A stretch of DNA of 64,000 bases from Streptomyces diastatochromogenes (GCF_002242805.1 NZ_MCGQ01000013.1:1-64000); one strand, 5' to 3'. Positions 24,485 to 32,836 are shown, counted from the first letter of the stretch. Made by a program: numbers and translations. Notes: generated from the sequence alone by a model not told the origin.

Positions 24485-25510
24485 TCAGCGCGCCGCCGGC
24501 ACCGCCGCAGGCTTCTCGGCAGCGGCCGACGCCACCGCCTGCTTCTCCGCGGCAGCCTTCGCCGCCGCCTCCGCCGCCGTGCGCTTGGTGACCTTGCGCA
24601 GGTACAGGTTGTTGAGGACCAGTGCCAGCGCGGTCAGGGAGGCGCCGGCCACCTGCATGCCCGCCGGAATCACGCCGGTCAGGGCCGAGATGATGAACGC
24701 CGTGATCGGGACGACGTCCATGAAGAGGACGCCGTTGAGCGGACCGAGGTACTTGTTGCCGAAGTTCCAGCCGAGGACGCCCACGAAGCCGGCGATGACG
24801 CTCATGTAGGCCAGCTCGGGGAGGATGGCCGTCACGTCGCCGCCGGTCGGGACCGGGACGCCGCCCGTGGCCAGGATGATCGCCGTGATGACGGAGGCGC
24901 TGGCCAGGCCGAGGACCGTGGTGATCGCGGTGTACTTGATCGGCGACCAGGTCGGGAAGTACGTCGCACCGGAGGTGTAGATCACCCAGCACAGCGCGGC
25001 GAACAGCAGCAGCGCGTCGGGGCCGAAGTCGGACGGGTGGGCGAAGAGGGAGCTGAGGCTGCCGTCCGAGACCACCAGGATGACGCCGACGAAGGACATC
25101 CCGATGAAGGCCAGCGCGCCCTTCGGCGGGACGACCTTGCGCAGCACCCAGTTCACCAGGAAGCCCATCATGGGCATGGTCGCCATCATGATCGAGGCGT
25201 TCAGGGCGCCCCGCTCACCGATGAGGTCCTGACCGAAGAACACCAGGAACTGGAAGCCGGCGAAGCCGGCCGTGCCGAACAGCCAGGCCAGGCCGATCCG
25301 CTCGCCCTTCAGCTTGAACCCGGCCGCACCCTCGCGCAGCTTGAGGAACACCAGGAACATCGCGCCGGCGATCGCGTACCGCAGGCAGGTGAAGGTGAAC
25401 GGGTCGATGTGCTTCAGGGTCACGTCCATGAGGGGGAACATCGCTCCCCAGGACACGGTGGCCAGGAGGCACAGCAACAGGCCTCGGCCGTAGTTCTTCT
25501 GATCGTTCAT
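24485..25510 (-). CDS. EamA/DMT-family transporter, probable exporter
   Basis: A 341-residue membrane protein with ten predicted helices in two homologous EamA halves (for example LLCLLATVSWGAMFPLMDV and ALLLFAALCWVIYTSGATYF) and an Ala/Lys/Glu-rich cytoplasmic tail. DMT-family members of this size export amino acids, amines or metabolites. The gene is the third of the operon with the acyl-adenylating enzyme and the PLP enzyme, 55 bases after the former, so it most likely exports their product or protects against it. ATG at 25510 is preceded by AGGAAGA. The cargo cannot be read from sequence. Confidence 0.85.
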   Translation of the reverse strand: MNDQKNYGRGLLLCLLATVSWGAMFPLMDVTLKHIDPFTFTCLRYAIAGAMFLVFLKLREGAAGFKLKGERIGLAWLFGTAGFAGFQFLVFFGQDLIGERGALNASIMMATMPMMGFLVNWVLRKVVPPKGALAFIGMSFVGVILVVSDGSLSSLFAHPSDFGPDALLLFAALCWVIYTSGATYFPTWSPIKYTAITTVLGLASASVITAIILATGGVPVPTGGDVTAILPELAYMSVIAGFVGVLGWNFGNKYLGPLNGVLFMDVVPITAFIISALTGVIPAGMQVAGASLTALALVLNNLYLRKVTKRTAAEAAAKAAAEKQAVASAAAEKPAAVPAAR

Positions 25511-25565
25511 GACTCTTCCTGTCGAGTGGGGGGACGGCAAGGACAGTGGTGGTCGTCGGGTCGGG

Positions 25566-27152
25566 TCAGGCGGGGACGAGGTCGGTGCGGCGGGCCGTGG
25601 CTTCGGCGCGGACCAGCGGCAGCACCGTCTCCAGCAGGCGGGCCGCCCGCACCTTGCCGGTCGGGCTGTACGGGATCGCCTCCACCGGGATCACGTACGC
25701 CGGCAGGCACGGCACCCGGCGGGCGCAGGCGGCGGCGACCGCGCGCCGGCCGCTCTCCAGCCGCTCCGGGGAGACCGGGGCGAAGGGCACGATCAGCACC
25801 TCCTCGCCCGTGTCCTGGAGCTTGGTGCGCAGTACGGCGGTCTCGCGGACGCAGGGCAGGTCCATCAGGTCGTTCTCGAGGCCGAAGATGTTGACGTCGA
25901 GCGGCTTGCCCTCGACCGCCTTGGAGACGCCGTCGTTGCGGCCGGTGAGTTCGAGCCGGCCGGCCTCGTCGATGAAGCCGCTGTCGCCGGTGAGCAGGAA
26001 GCGCTGGGTGCGGCCGCCGTAGTCGAGGTCGAGGAACTCCGGCTCGGCGGTGGCGTAGGCGTCCATCAGCTGGTAGCTGGCGATCGCCACCCGGCCGCGC
26101 ATGCCCTTGGGCACCGGGCGGTTCTCCGGGTCCAGTACGGCGATGGTGTTGCCCGGCATCGGGCGGCCGGAGCGGCACGGCGCCACATGCAGTTCCTCGG
26201 GGCCGATCATGACGTTCACGCCGGTCTCGGTGGTGCCGTAGTAGAGGTGCAGGACCGGGCCGAGGCGGTCCCAGGTGTTGTTGACGACCCAGCGGTTCAG
26301 GTGCCGTCCGCCGGAGAGCACGAAGTGCAGCCGGGAGGTCTTGTGCAGGTGCTCGGAGGCCGGGTGGGCGACCACCCGCTTGAGGACCGGCGGGACCATG
26401 AGGGTCGTGGAGACGCCCTCGTCCTGGATCAGGCCGATCAGCGCGGCCGTGTCGTCGTAGGGGCCGAGAACGATCGTGCCGCCGAGGGACAGGAAGATGC
26501 GCGCCCAGCCGGGGCCCGAGGCGTGGTACAGCGGGACCGTCACCAGGTGGACGTCGTCCTCGTCGAAGGAGTACTGGTCGACCAGGTCGGCGAAGCGGCG
26601 CGCCTCGAAGGAGGCCCGGCGGATCACCAGCTTGGGGATGCCGCTGGTGCCGGAGGTGAAGGAGAACGCCTCGAACGGCTGCTCCACCGGCCGCGGTTCG
26701 CCCGGCTCCGACAGCAGCAGGTCGGTGAAGGCGACGCCCGGCGCGTTCTTCGGCGGGTCGCTGTCCAGCCGGATGTCCAGCACGTCGCGGCCCTCGGGCC
26801 AGCCGACCTCGGTGAGCACCGCGCGCTGGTCGGAGGTGCTGATGATCACGGTCGGCCGCAGCTGCTCCAGCGCGCCGGCGGTGGCCTCGGGCCCGGCGGT
26901 GTAGTCGAGTCCGACGCACGGGATGCCGAGCGAGGAGACCGCCGCCATGGCGACGACCAGCTCCCAGCGGTTCTCGGCGACGAACACCGCGCGGGCGGGT
27001 CGTATGTCGGGCAGTCGCTCCTCGATCGCGGTTGCCACGCGGGCCACCTTGTCGGCGAGGTTGGCCCAGGTCAGCCGGACCTCGCCGTCGACCACGGCGA
27101 CGTGTCCGGGGCGGCGCTCGGCGTGCTTGCGGATGTCCGAGAGCTTGATCAT
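25566..27152 (-). CDS. AMP-binding acyl-adenylating enzyme (ANL superfamily)
   Basis: A 528-residue ANL ligase that would activate a carboxylic acid as the acyl-AMP and pass it to CoA or an amine. The P-loop motif is SFTSGTSGIPKLV, the aromatic A5 motif is YYGTTETGVN, and the A7/A8 region is LTGDSGFIDEAGRLELTGRNDG. Near the C-terminus the catalytic Lys is present in PYSPTGKVRA. N-terminal and specificity regions are not close to a family I know, and there is no carrier-protein domain. The gene starts 5 bases after the PLP enzyme gene's stop, implying tight coupling. ATG at 27152 follows GGAAGGAAG. Confidence 0.88.
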   Translation of the reverse strand: MIKLSDIRKHAERRPGHVAVVDGEVRLTWANLADKVARVATAIEERLPDIRPARAVFVAENRWELVVAMAAVSSLGIPCVGLDYTAGPEATAGALEQLRPTVIISTSDQRAVLTEVGWPEGRDVLDIRLDSDPPKNAPGVAFTDLLLSEPGEPRPVEQPFEAFSFTSGTSGIPKLVIRRASFEARRFADLVDQYSFDEDDVHLVTVPLYHASGPGWARIFLSLGGTIVLGPYDDTAALIGLIQDEGVSTTLMVPPVLKRVVAHPASEHLHKTSRLHFVLSGGRHLNRWVVNNTWDRLGPVLHLYYGTTETGVNVMIGPEELHVAPCRSGRPMPGNTIAVLDPENRPVPKGMRGRVAIASYQLMDAYATAEPEFLDLDYGGRTQRFLLTGDSGFIDEAGRLELTGRNDGVSKAVEGKPLDVNIFGLENDLMDLPCVRETAVLRTKLQDTGEEVLIVPFAPVSPERLESGRRAVAAACARRVPCLPAYVIPVEAIPYSPTGKVRAARLLETVLPLVRAEATARRTDLVPA

Positions 27153-27157
27153 TACGG

Positions 27158-28753
27158 TCACTTCCTTCCGGCGGAAACGGGAACGGCAGGAGTAGCGGGA
27201 ACGGCAGGAACAGCGGGCACGGCAGGAACAGGGGGACCGGACGGGACGCCGTAGCCGGCGGTGGAGGCTCCCGGCTGGTGCAGCGTGTAGATCTCGCAGC
27301 CGCTGGAGCGCAGCGCGTCGATCTCGCCGAGGGTCCGGTCGCACAGGCGCTCACCGGGCACGGTGATCGGGATGCCCGGCGGGTAGGCGATGATGAAGTG
27401 GTCCGAGGTGCCCTGGGTCAGGGCCGCGGACGCGGTGCGGTAGGTGCGCTGGATGGTGCGCAGCGCGTCCAGCAGCCGTAGCAGCGTGGCCTCGTCGACA
27501 CCGATGTGGACGTGGAAGAGCACGGCGTCGCCGCTCTCCCGGGCCACGTAGAGGGCGTACTCGTCGAAGAGGATCCGGCGGAAGTCGGCCGCGGTGATGC
27601 CGAGCGCGCTGATGTCCACCAGCACCCGGGTCGGGTCGTCGCTCACCAGCAGCGCCGGGTCGGTCAGATGGCCGTCCGGGCCGAGCGCGCGGTACGCCGA
27701 CAGACGCGGGTCGGTGCCGAGTTCGGTGCGCAGGGTGCGGGCCAGGTTCAGGGAGCGCTCCAGCAGCTGCTCGCCCTCGGTCTCGGCCTGCAGCCGGGCC
27801 AGGTCCAGGCTGGCCAGCACCGGCCAGCTGGGCGAGGTGGTGTGGTGCTGGAAGAGCGCCTGCGCGGTGCGCTCCTGGGCCTCGCCGTCGCCGATCAGAT
27901 GCAGGTACGAGCCCTGCCGCAGCGCCGACATCGACTTGTGCGCCGAGTGCGTCACGGCCACGCTCCGGGGCAGCGGGCGCTCGGTGCGGCGCAGGGTCTC
28001 CACCGCGTGCAGCGCGGTCAGCGGCCGCAGCTGGGGGTGGAATCGGTGCACCGCGCCCCAGGCCTCGTCGACCAGAACCGACACCTTGGGGTGGGCCGCG
28101 GCCAGTTCGGCGAGCACGGTGGGCAGGTCGTAGCGGACACCGTCGTACGACACCGCCGACAGCACCACCGTGTCGTACGGCCGGCCCTCCGCCACCGCCG
28201 TCCGGAACGCCTCCAGCAGCCGGGGCAGGTCGCCGAAGGTGCGGGGGCAGTCGGCGCAGCACTTCTGCATGGGCGCGTAGGTGACGTCCACGCCGAGCGC
28301 GCCGAGCGCGAAGTGCACCGACTGGTGGCAGCTGCGGTCCGCGAGGACGCGGCTGCCGGGGCGGGCCAGCGCGGTCAGGGCGACCCGGTTGGCGGTGCTG
28401 GTGCCGGTCGACAGGAAGAACGTCGCGTCGGCGCCGAAGCTGTCGGCGGCCAGCCGCTGGGCCTCGCGGAGCGGGCCGCGGGGGCGGAAGAAGGAGTCGA
28501 GCATCGTGCCGCTGTACGACACGTCCGCGGCGAGCTGGGCCGCGCCGAAGAGGGCCTCGTAGGACTCCCGGACGCGGGAGTCGCGGATCGACCGGCCGTG
28601 GGAGAGCGGAAGGGCGTGGAAGGAGGCGATGTCCCGGCGGGCCACCGCGAGCACGGCATCGGCCAGCGGCGTCCTGCTCGCCCCGTGACGCCCGGGAAGC
28701 GGCGTCTGCGGGCCCTCCCCGGAGGCGGGAGTGGAGCTGGTGGGTTCGGTCAT
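27158..28753 (-). CDS. Orn/Lys/Arg decarboxylase-family PLP enzyme
   Basis: A 531-residue fold-type I PLP enzyme of the ornithine/lysine/arginine decarboxylase group. The cofactor Lys lies in VAVTHSAHKSMSALRQGSYL, with FFLSTGTSTANRVALTAL as the phosphate-binding turn and VLVDEAWGAVHRFHPQ carrying the Asp that pairs with the pyridine N. The C-terminal decarboxylase domain ends in IIAYPPGIPITVPGE. A VPA-repeat tail (five units) precedes the stop. It would decarboxylate a basic amino acid to a diamine or aminoguanidine compound. ATG at 28753 follows ATGGAGGC. It is first in the operon with the adenylating enzyme and exporter, and a palindrome of ATACCTTC type lies 17 bases before the start. Confidence 0.9.
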   Translation of the reverse strand: MTEPTSSTPASGEGPQTPLPGRHGASRTPLADAVLAVARRDIASFHALPLSHGRSIRDSRVRESYEALFGAAQLAADVSYSGTMLDSFFRPRGPLREAQRLAADSFGADATFFLSTGTSTANRVALTALARPGSRVLADRSCHQSVHFALGALGVDVTYAPMQKCCADCPRTFGDLPRLLEAFRTAVAEGRPYDTVVLSAVSYDGVRYDLPTVLAELAAAHPKVSVLVDEAWGAVHRFHPQLRPLTALHAVETLRRTERPLPRSVAVTHSAHKSMSALRQGSYLHLIGDGEAQERTAQALFQHHTTSPSWPVLASLDLARLQAETEGEQLLERSLNLARTLRTELGTDPRLSAYRALGPDGHLTDPALLVSDDPTRVLVDISALGITAADFRRILFDEYALYVARESGDAVLFHVHIGVDEATLLRLLDALRTIQRTYRTASAALTQGTSDHFIIAYPPGIPITVPGERLCDRTLGEIDALRSSGCEIYTLHQPGASTAGYGVPSGPPVPAVPAVPAVPATPAVPVSAGRK

Positions 28754-28769
28754 GCCTCCATAAAACAAA

Positions 28770-28783
28770 ACCTTCGCGAAGGT
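28770..28783. promoter_or_regulatory. palindrome ACCTTCGCGAAGGT, candidate ARE-type operator of the PLP operon
   Basis: A perfect 14-bp palindrome whose minus-strand reading is GATACCTTCGCGAAGGTTTTG. It shares the half-site ATACCTTC with the sites at 30046-30076 and 32813-32836. It lies between an AT-rich -10-like GATAATATT and the ribosome-binding site of the PLP enzyme gene, where a bound repressor would block transcription. Gamma-butyrolactone receptors bind sites of this general form. Confidence 0.7.
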
Positions 28784-28831
28784 ATCAAATATTATCGGGA
28801 ACGCTGATGGAACGGGGGTGCAAGCACGGCA

Positions 28832-28865
28832 CAGGGCCCGGAGCGAGAAGCTGCTCCGGGCCCTG
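28832..28865 (-). terminator. terminator of the flavoenzyme gene
   Basis: CAGGGCCCGGAGC pairs perfectly over 13 bp with GCTCCGGGCCCTG, 14 bases after the stop of the acyl-CoA-dehydrogenase-like gene. Confidence 0.85.
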
Positions 28866-28879
28866 CGGCTGCCCGCGAC

Positions 28880-30013
28880 CTACGCGTTGGCCTGGGGAAA
28901 CACCGTCCCCGCGTACGCCGTCGCCGCCGGGCCCGGCTGCAGGGTCGCGTGGGCCGTCACCGCGTGGATGTCGCGCCAGGCGCGCTGCAGGGGGTTGGAG
29001 CGGGTCAGGGCGCGGGCGCCCGCCGTGCGGAACAGGTGCTCCACCGCGTCGGTCAGCAGCTCGGCGGCGCGGGAGGCGTCCCGCTGGTTGCGGGCCGCCG
29101 TCTCGGGCTCGAACGCCGCCGGAGGCGTGAGCGCCGCCCGGTCCGCGCGCTGCGCCGCCGACTCCAGCAGTAAGGCGGCCGCGTCGATGTCACCCGAGCA
29201 GCGGGCGAGGGTCCGCTGCATGCCGGGGTCGGCCGAGGCGCCGCGCTCCTCGGCCAGCGCGGTCCAGGCGTCCAGCGCACCCCGGGCGGCGCCGAGCGCG
29301 GGCGCGCAGAACAGCAGCGCGGCGACCAGGGGGTACGGCACCCGGTGGCAGGGCGCCGCGTCCGGCTCGCGTACGCCGGTCATCAGGGCGTCCCGCAGGC
29401 AGGAGCGGTGTTCGGGTACGAACACGTCCTCGACGCCGACCGAGTGGCTGCCCGTGCCGCGCAGACCGACGCTGTCCCAGGTGTGGTGCACCCGGACGTC
29501 CTGGCGGGGGAGCAGCAGGATGCGGTAGGCGGGCGGACCGGCCGGCTGTTCCTCCAGCGTGGCGAGCAGGATCCAGTCGGCGTGTTCGATCCCGCTCGCG
29601 AACGCCCAGCGCCCGGTCAGGCGCCGGCCGCCGGGGACGCGGGTGAGCCGGCCGGCGGGTGGGACCACCGCCGCGGCTATCGCCGTGTCGGGCGAGTCGG
29701 CCCACAGCTCCGCCTGGGCCCGCTCGGGCAGATGGGCCGCCAGCCGGGCGTGCCCGGCCAGCAGCGCGCAGCACCACGCGGTGGAGGCGCAGGCTTCGCC
29801 GACGGCGGCCACGGCACTCACCAACTCCGTGAAGCCGCCCGCCCGTCCGCCCCAGCGGCGCGGCACGAAGTGGCGGGCGAAGCCGGCGGCCGGCAGCGCG
29901 TCGACCACGTCCGGGTGCAGGCGTGCGGCCTCCTCGGCGCTGCGGGCGTGCCGGGTCGCCAGGGCGGTGACGGCGGTCGGGGCGAGGGGTGGGGCGGGCA
30001 GGGCGGTGGTCAT
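28880..30013 (-). CDS. acyl-CoA-dehydrogenase-fold flavoenzyme, possibly a flavin monooxygenase
   Basis: A 377-residue protein of the acyl-CoA dehydrogenase fold. The N-terminal helical domain (for example LPAAGFARHFVPRRWGG), middle beta domain (RWAFASGIEHADWILLATLE; WDSVGLRGTGSHSVGVEDVFVP) and C-terminal four-helix domain (type 2, AVEHLFRTAGARAL) are in order. The GLRGTGSHSV motif and type 2 C-terminus match two-component flavin monooxygenases such as HsaA, DszC and amino-sugar N-oxygenases, and the usual catalytic Glu of dehydrogenases is not evident. It faces the TetR gene at 30116 across a palindromic site. Hydroxylation of an amine or an acyl chain is a reasonable inference; dehydrogenation is not excluded. 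Confidence 0.8.
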   Translation of the reverse strand: MTTALPAPPLAPTAVTALATRHARSAEEAARLHPDVVDALPAAGFARHFVPRRWGGRAGGFTELVSAVAAVGEACASTAWCCALLAGHARLAAHLPERAQAELWADSPDTAIAAAVVPPAGRLTRVPGGRRLTGRWAFASGIEHADWILLATLEEQPAGPPAYRILLLPRQDVRVHHTWDSVGLRGTGSHSVGVEDVFVPEHRSCLRDALMTGVREPDAAPCHRVPYPLVAALLFCAPALGAARGALDAWTALAEERGASADPGMQRTLARCSGDIDAAALLLESAAQRADRAALTPPAAFEPETAARNQRDASRAAELLTDAVEHLFRTAGARALTRSNPLQRAWRDIHAVTAHATLQPGPAATAYAGTVFPQANA

Positions 30014-30045
30014 TGGGTGCCTTTCGTGAAGAAATGTTGACGGGT

Positions 30046-30076
30046 AGAAAAAGATTCGATCGAGAAGGTATTTTCT
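30046..30076. promoter_or_regulatory. imperfect palindrome AGAAAA...TTTTCT with half-site ATACCTTC between the flavoenzyme and TetR genes
   Basis: A 31-bp AT-rich inverted repeat: the minus strand reads AGAAAATACCTTC, then TCGATCGA at the centre, then a degenerate right arm AATCTTTTTCT. The left half-site equals that of the two other sites of this locus. It sits 33 bases from the flavoenzyme ATG and 39 bases from the TetR GTG, so it can control both. Confidence 0.65.
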
Positions 30077-30115
30077 TTGGTGGTTACACCAGGTCGACAG
30101 ACGGGGACGGACGAG

Positions 30116-30670
30116 GTGAAGCAGGACAGGGCGCGGCGCACACACGAGCTGCTTCTCGATTCGGCGGCGGCCGAGTTCGTGCTCCACGGCTTCGCGGGCA
30201 CGAACCTCTCGGACGTCGCCGCCCGCTCTCGTGTCACCAAGGGCGCGTTGTACGGCCACTTCGACTCCAAGGCGGAGTTGGCCGAGGAGCTGACCCGGGG
30301 GTTCGAGGAGGAGTGGGCGAAGTTGCTGGCCTCAGCCGGGAGTTCACTGCGTGAGCTGACCGTGGGGTTGGCTCGGCGAATGGACGAGGACGTGCGGTTC
30401 GCTGCGGGGCTTCGGCTTACGGCGGATGCGGCTCGGGTGTCCCGGCAGGAGCCTGTGCCTCTCGGCGAGCTGCGAGTGCGATTGCTTGAGTTGATCCGGG
30501 ATGCCCAGCGCGAGGGGCGGATCGATGCGGGGCATCGGCCTGAGGTGCTGGCTCGATTCGTGGTGGCGGTGCTGATGGGTGAGCACGCGACACGGTGGAG
30601 CGGGGTGGAGGAGGTTGGTGAGCTGTGGGATCTCGTGTTGTGTGCGTTGGAGGGGCGAGGGGCCCAATAG
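30116..30670 (+). CDS. TetR regulator of gamma-butyrolactone-receptor type (pseudo-receptor-like)
   Basis: A 184-residue TetR protein. The DNA-binding helix-turn-helix, FVLHGFAGTNLSDVAARSRV-TKGALYGHFDSKAELAEEL, has the TKGALY-HF signature of ScbR/ArpA-type regulators. The ligand domain is shorter and lacks the Trp that stacks on the lactone in true receptors (the second receptor at 32867 has it), so this could be a pseudo-receptor that senses another compound or none. GTG at 30116 is selected because VKQDRARRT aligns with family N-termini; a TTG start 39 bases upstream would overlap the palindrome. It is divergent from the flavoenzyme gene. Confidence 0.85.
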   Translation: MKQDRARRTHELLLDSAAAEFVLHGFAGTNLSDVAARSRVTKGALYGHFDSKAELAEELTRGFEEEWAKLLASAGSSLRELTVGLARRMDEDVRFAAGLRLTADAARVSRQEPVPLGELRVRLLELIRDAQREGRIDAGHRPEVLARFVVAVLMGEHATRWSGVEEVGELWDLVLCALEGRGAQ

Positions 30671-30719
30671 CTCGGGTGGCCCGGTGCGTTCGCGGGTGCG
30701 GGTGCGTGGTGGCTTGTCG

Positions 30720-30764
30720 CGCAGTTCCCCGCGCCCCTGGGGAGTCGGGGCACAGGGAACTGCG
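30720..30764. terminator. bidirectional terminator containing a common Streptomyces repeat
   Basis: CGCAGTTCCC pairs with GGGAACTGCG around a 25-base region that is itself GC-palindromic. It lies between the convergent TetR and HAD genes. The sequence TTGTCGCGCAGTTCCCCGCG belongs to a short repeat that I recall as scattered between genes in many Streptomyces genomes. Confidence 0.7.
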
Positions 30765-30777
30765 TCGTGGCCGTTTC

Positions 30778-31476
30778 TCAGGCTGCCTTTGCCAGTAGGC
30801 CGTTCATCGCCGGGCCCGGTAGGCGGGGCCAGTTCTCTCTGGTTGCCCTTGTGGTCAGGGTTGGGTCGCTGCCCACGATCACCGGGCGGCCCACGCTGGT
30901 CAGGAGGGGCAGGTCGGTGGCGTCGTCCGCGTAGGCGTGGCAGTCGGACGGGTCCAGGGCGAAGGCCCGCATGATGCGGTGGGCCGCTTCCGACTTGGCC
31001 TGGCCGATCATCGGGCGGTCGGTGAGGTCGCCGGTGAGGATGCCGTCGGTGATCTCGGGGGTCGTGCAGACGAGGAGGTCGGCGCCGACCGCCTGGCCGA
31101 TGGGGGCCAGGCAGGCGGCGAAGGAACCGGAGAGCAGGATCGTGAGGTCGCCGGCCCGGTGGTGCTGCCGTAGGGCCTCGCGGACCGGCCGGTGGAAGAG
31201 GCCGCGGGTGTTCTCGCGGGCGAACCAGAGGCGGCCGCTCTCCTCCAGGTCGGACTCGTGGCTGCCGCGCAGCAGGCGGTAGTAGGCGCGGTTGACCTGT
31301 TCCCGGGGTACGCCCGAGCGGAGTTGGTGGCCGAGTGCGGCCCGGGCCGCGGTCAGGCGGGCGGGGGCGCGGCCCTCGCGGCCCCAGTGGAAGTCGAGGA
31401 AGCTCAGCATGCTCTTGCAGGTGATGAGGGTCTCGTCGACGTCGAAGAACGCGGCTCTGACGGGGTCGGTCGTCAT
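30778..31476 (-). CDS. HAD-superfamily phosphatase (HAD-IB, SerB-like)
   Basis: A 232-residue HAD hydrolase. Motif I is AAFFDVDETLI (nucleophile Asp and acid Asp), motif II is DLTILLSGSFAACL, motif III includes Lys in MIGQAKSEAAH, and motif IV is CHAYADDATDLPLL. The insertion type is IB as in phosphoserine phosphatase. It is third in an operon with the AfsA homologue and the stand-alone LysR domain. In A-factor synthesis a phosphatase removes phosphate from the butenolide or butanolide intermediate; this enzyme is well placed to do it here, an inference from context. Confidence 0.87.
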   Translation of the reverse strand: MTTDPVRAAFFDVDETLITCKSMLSFLDFHWGREGRAPARLTAARAALGHQLRSGVPREQVNRAYYRLLRGSHESDLEESGRLWFARENTRGLFHRPVREALRQHHRAGDLTILLSGSFAACLAPIGQAVGADLLVCTTPEITDGILTGDLTDRPMIGQAKSEAAHRIMRAFALDPSDCHAYADDATDLPLLTSVGRPVIVGSDPTLTTRATRENWPRLPGPAMNGLLAKAA

Positions 31477-31523
31477 GAGGATGGGAAACCTTTACGGGTG
31501 GTGTGGGGAGTGGCGGGCCGGGG

Positions 31524-31787
31524 TCAGCGGCCGGCGTGCAGCTCCGTGTGGGCGGCCTCGACCAGGTCCAGGATCCGGTCGGCGTACGGGCACAGCCGGG
31601 CGCCCGCCGAGGTGAGTTCGACGGCGCGGTTGCCGCGGCGCACGAACAGCGGTGTGCCGACGGCCTCTTCGAGGCCCTTGATCTGCGCCGTGATGGTCGG
31701 CTGCGAGTAGTGCAGGTTGCGGGCCGCGCGGGTGAAGCTCAGCTCCCGGGCGACTTCCCGGAAGGTGCGCAGACGCTGGAGGTCCAT
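31524..31787 (-). CDS. stand-alone LysR-type DNA-binding domain protein
   Basis: An 87-residue protein consisting only of the LysR winged helix-turn-helix: LQRLRTFREVARELSFTRAA, then LHYSQPTITAQIKGLEEAVG and TPLFVRRGNRAVELTSAG, ending in the start of the linker helix (YADRILDLVEAAHTEL). The 200-residue effector domain is missing and the stop is not followed by a readable remainder, so it is a natural short form or an old truncation. ATG at 31787 lies two bases after the stop of the AfsA-like gene, so translation is coupled. It could bind DNA without ligand or interfere with a full-length LysR protein. Confidence 0.8.
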   Translation of the reverse strand: MDLQRLRTFREVARELSFTRAARNLHYSQPTITAQIKGLEEAVGTPLFVRRGNRAVELTSAGARLCPYADRILDLVEAAHTELHAGR

Positions 31788-31789
31788 GG

Positions 31790-32731
31790 TCAGTCCCGGA
31801 TGAAGAGGGCGTCGGCCTCGGCGAGGGTGCGCTCGCCCTGTACGGCGGTCAGCCGCAGCAGTCCGTCGGGGCCGGTGGCCGAGCGGATGACGATGGGCTG
31901 GAACAGCTCGCCGAAGGACCGGAACCTGGCCTCGAGCGCGGTGAGGACGCAGTTGCTGGCCGCGGTCAGATGGCCCGCCTGGCGGAACGCCTCCAGCAGC
32001 ATCATGCCGGGCACGTGGTCCGAGGGGTGCTCGAAGTAGCCCGGGTGCTGGAGGTCGACGTGCAGCAGCCAGGTCGAGGAGTCGTCGTCGGCCGCGGTCC
32101 GCAGCAGCACGTTGGCGTCCTGGCGGCCGGCGATGACCGGTGCCCGCGAGGGCGTCGTCGGGGAGGTGGCCCTGATGCTGCTGGTGAGGTCCCGGCCGCG
32201 GTGCCGGAGGACCTCGTAGCGACGCGCGTCGACCACGACGACGGCGACCGTGCTGTACGCGCACGGCTGCCCGTCGACCTCGATGGTGACGTCGAGCCGG
32301 GCGTCGAAGCGGCCCGAGCCGGGGTCGCCGGCCGGGGTGACGGACACGTCCAGGACCGCGCCGAGCGGGGTGCCCCCCACCCGCAGGGCGGTGTGGTCGT
32401 CGATGTGCACGTCGAGGGACTTGAAGACGAAGTGATGGCCGAGCGGAACGTCGTAGAAGCGGTGGAGCAGGTAGATCCCCGCCTGACGAACCGTTTCCGC
32501 GAGCAGCATGAAGTCGCAGCGGCCCGACTCGTCGGGGTGGTAGAGCGCGTGGTGGCGCGGCCACTGGGCGCCCACCAGGTAGCGGTCGGCGGCGGCCGCG
32601 GCCGCGTCGGTGAGGAAGACCTCGGTGACGGAGGCACGGTGCACCAACTGGCGCGGAACCGTGCGGTCGAACGTGAGACCGGCCCGGGTGTGCTCCAGCG
32701 GAGACGTGGACCGCAGCGTGCTGACAGACAT
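31790..32731 (-). CDS. AfsA/ScbA-family gamma-butyrolactone biosynthesis protein
   Basis: A 313-residue AfsA homologue with two A-factor hotdog domains. The first is at about residues 20-165 (LVHRASVTEVFLTDA, CDFMLLAETVRQAGIYLLHR, HHFVFKSLDVHID) and the second at about 205-310 (LHVDLQHPGYFEHPSDHVPG, MMLLEAFRQAGHLTA). AfsA joins a beta-ketoacyl chain from ACP or CoA to dihydroxyacetone phosphate, forming the backbone of butyrolactone or furan hormones. Both helices with the Glu of the active site are kept. Divergent from a receptor-like TetR gene, the classic layout of the scbA/scbR and mmfL/mmfR loci. No scbB-like reductase is in the window. Confidence 0.93.
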   Translation of the reverse strand: MSVSTLRSTSPLEHTRAGLTFDRTVPRQLVHRASVTEVFLTDAAAAAADRYLVGAQWPRHHALYHPDESGRCDFMLLAETVRQAGIYLLHRFYDVPLGHHFVFKSLDVHIDDHTALRVGGTPLGAVLDVSVTPAGDPGSGRFDARLDVTIEVDGQPCAYSTVAVVVVDARRYEVLRHRGRDLTSSIRATSPTTPSRAPVIAGRQDANVLLRTAADDDSSTWLLHVDLQHPGYFEHPSDHVPGMMLLEAFRQAGHLTAASNCVLTALEARFRSFGELFQPIVIRSATGPDGLLRLTAVQGERTLAEADALFIRD

Positions 32732-32812
32732 GCCTGTTTCCCCCCAAGGCTGTTTGCGTTACGCGCAGATGAGGGGTGCCCGTTCGGCTGCCTGGCGCCC
32801 CCCGCCACAAGA

Positions 32813-32836
32813 AATATACCTTCGGGAATGTATATT
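32813..32836. promoter_or_regulatory. 24-bp near-palindrome AATATACCTTC-N2-GAATGTATATT, ARE-type operator
   Basis: The outer arms AATATAC and GTATATT are perfectly complementary and the inner arms nearly so (about 20 of 24 positions symmetric). It lies in the AfsA/TetR divergent region, 82 bases from the AfsA start and 31 from the receptor start, and includes the TATATT box likely used by the receptor promoter. It is the expected binding site for the receptor at 32867. Confidence 0.8.

Noticed and set aside
23788..24591. Plus-strand Leu/Arg-rich ORF opposite the Gln-rich gene
   Set aside because: It is the shadow of CAG/CTG-rich codons of the Gln-rich gene; it has no ribosome-binding site and no domain.
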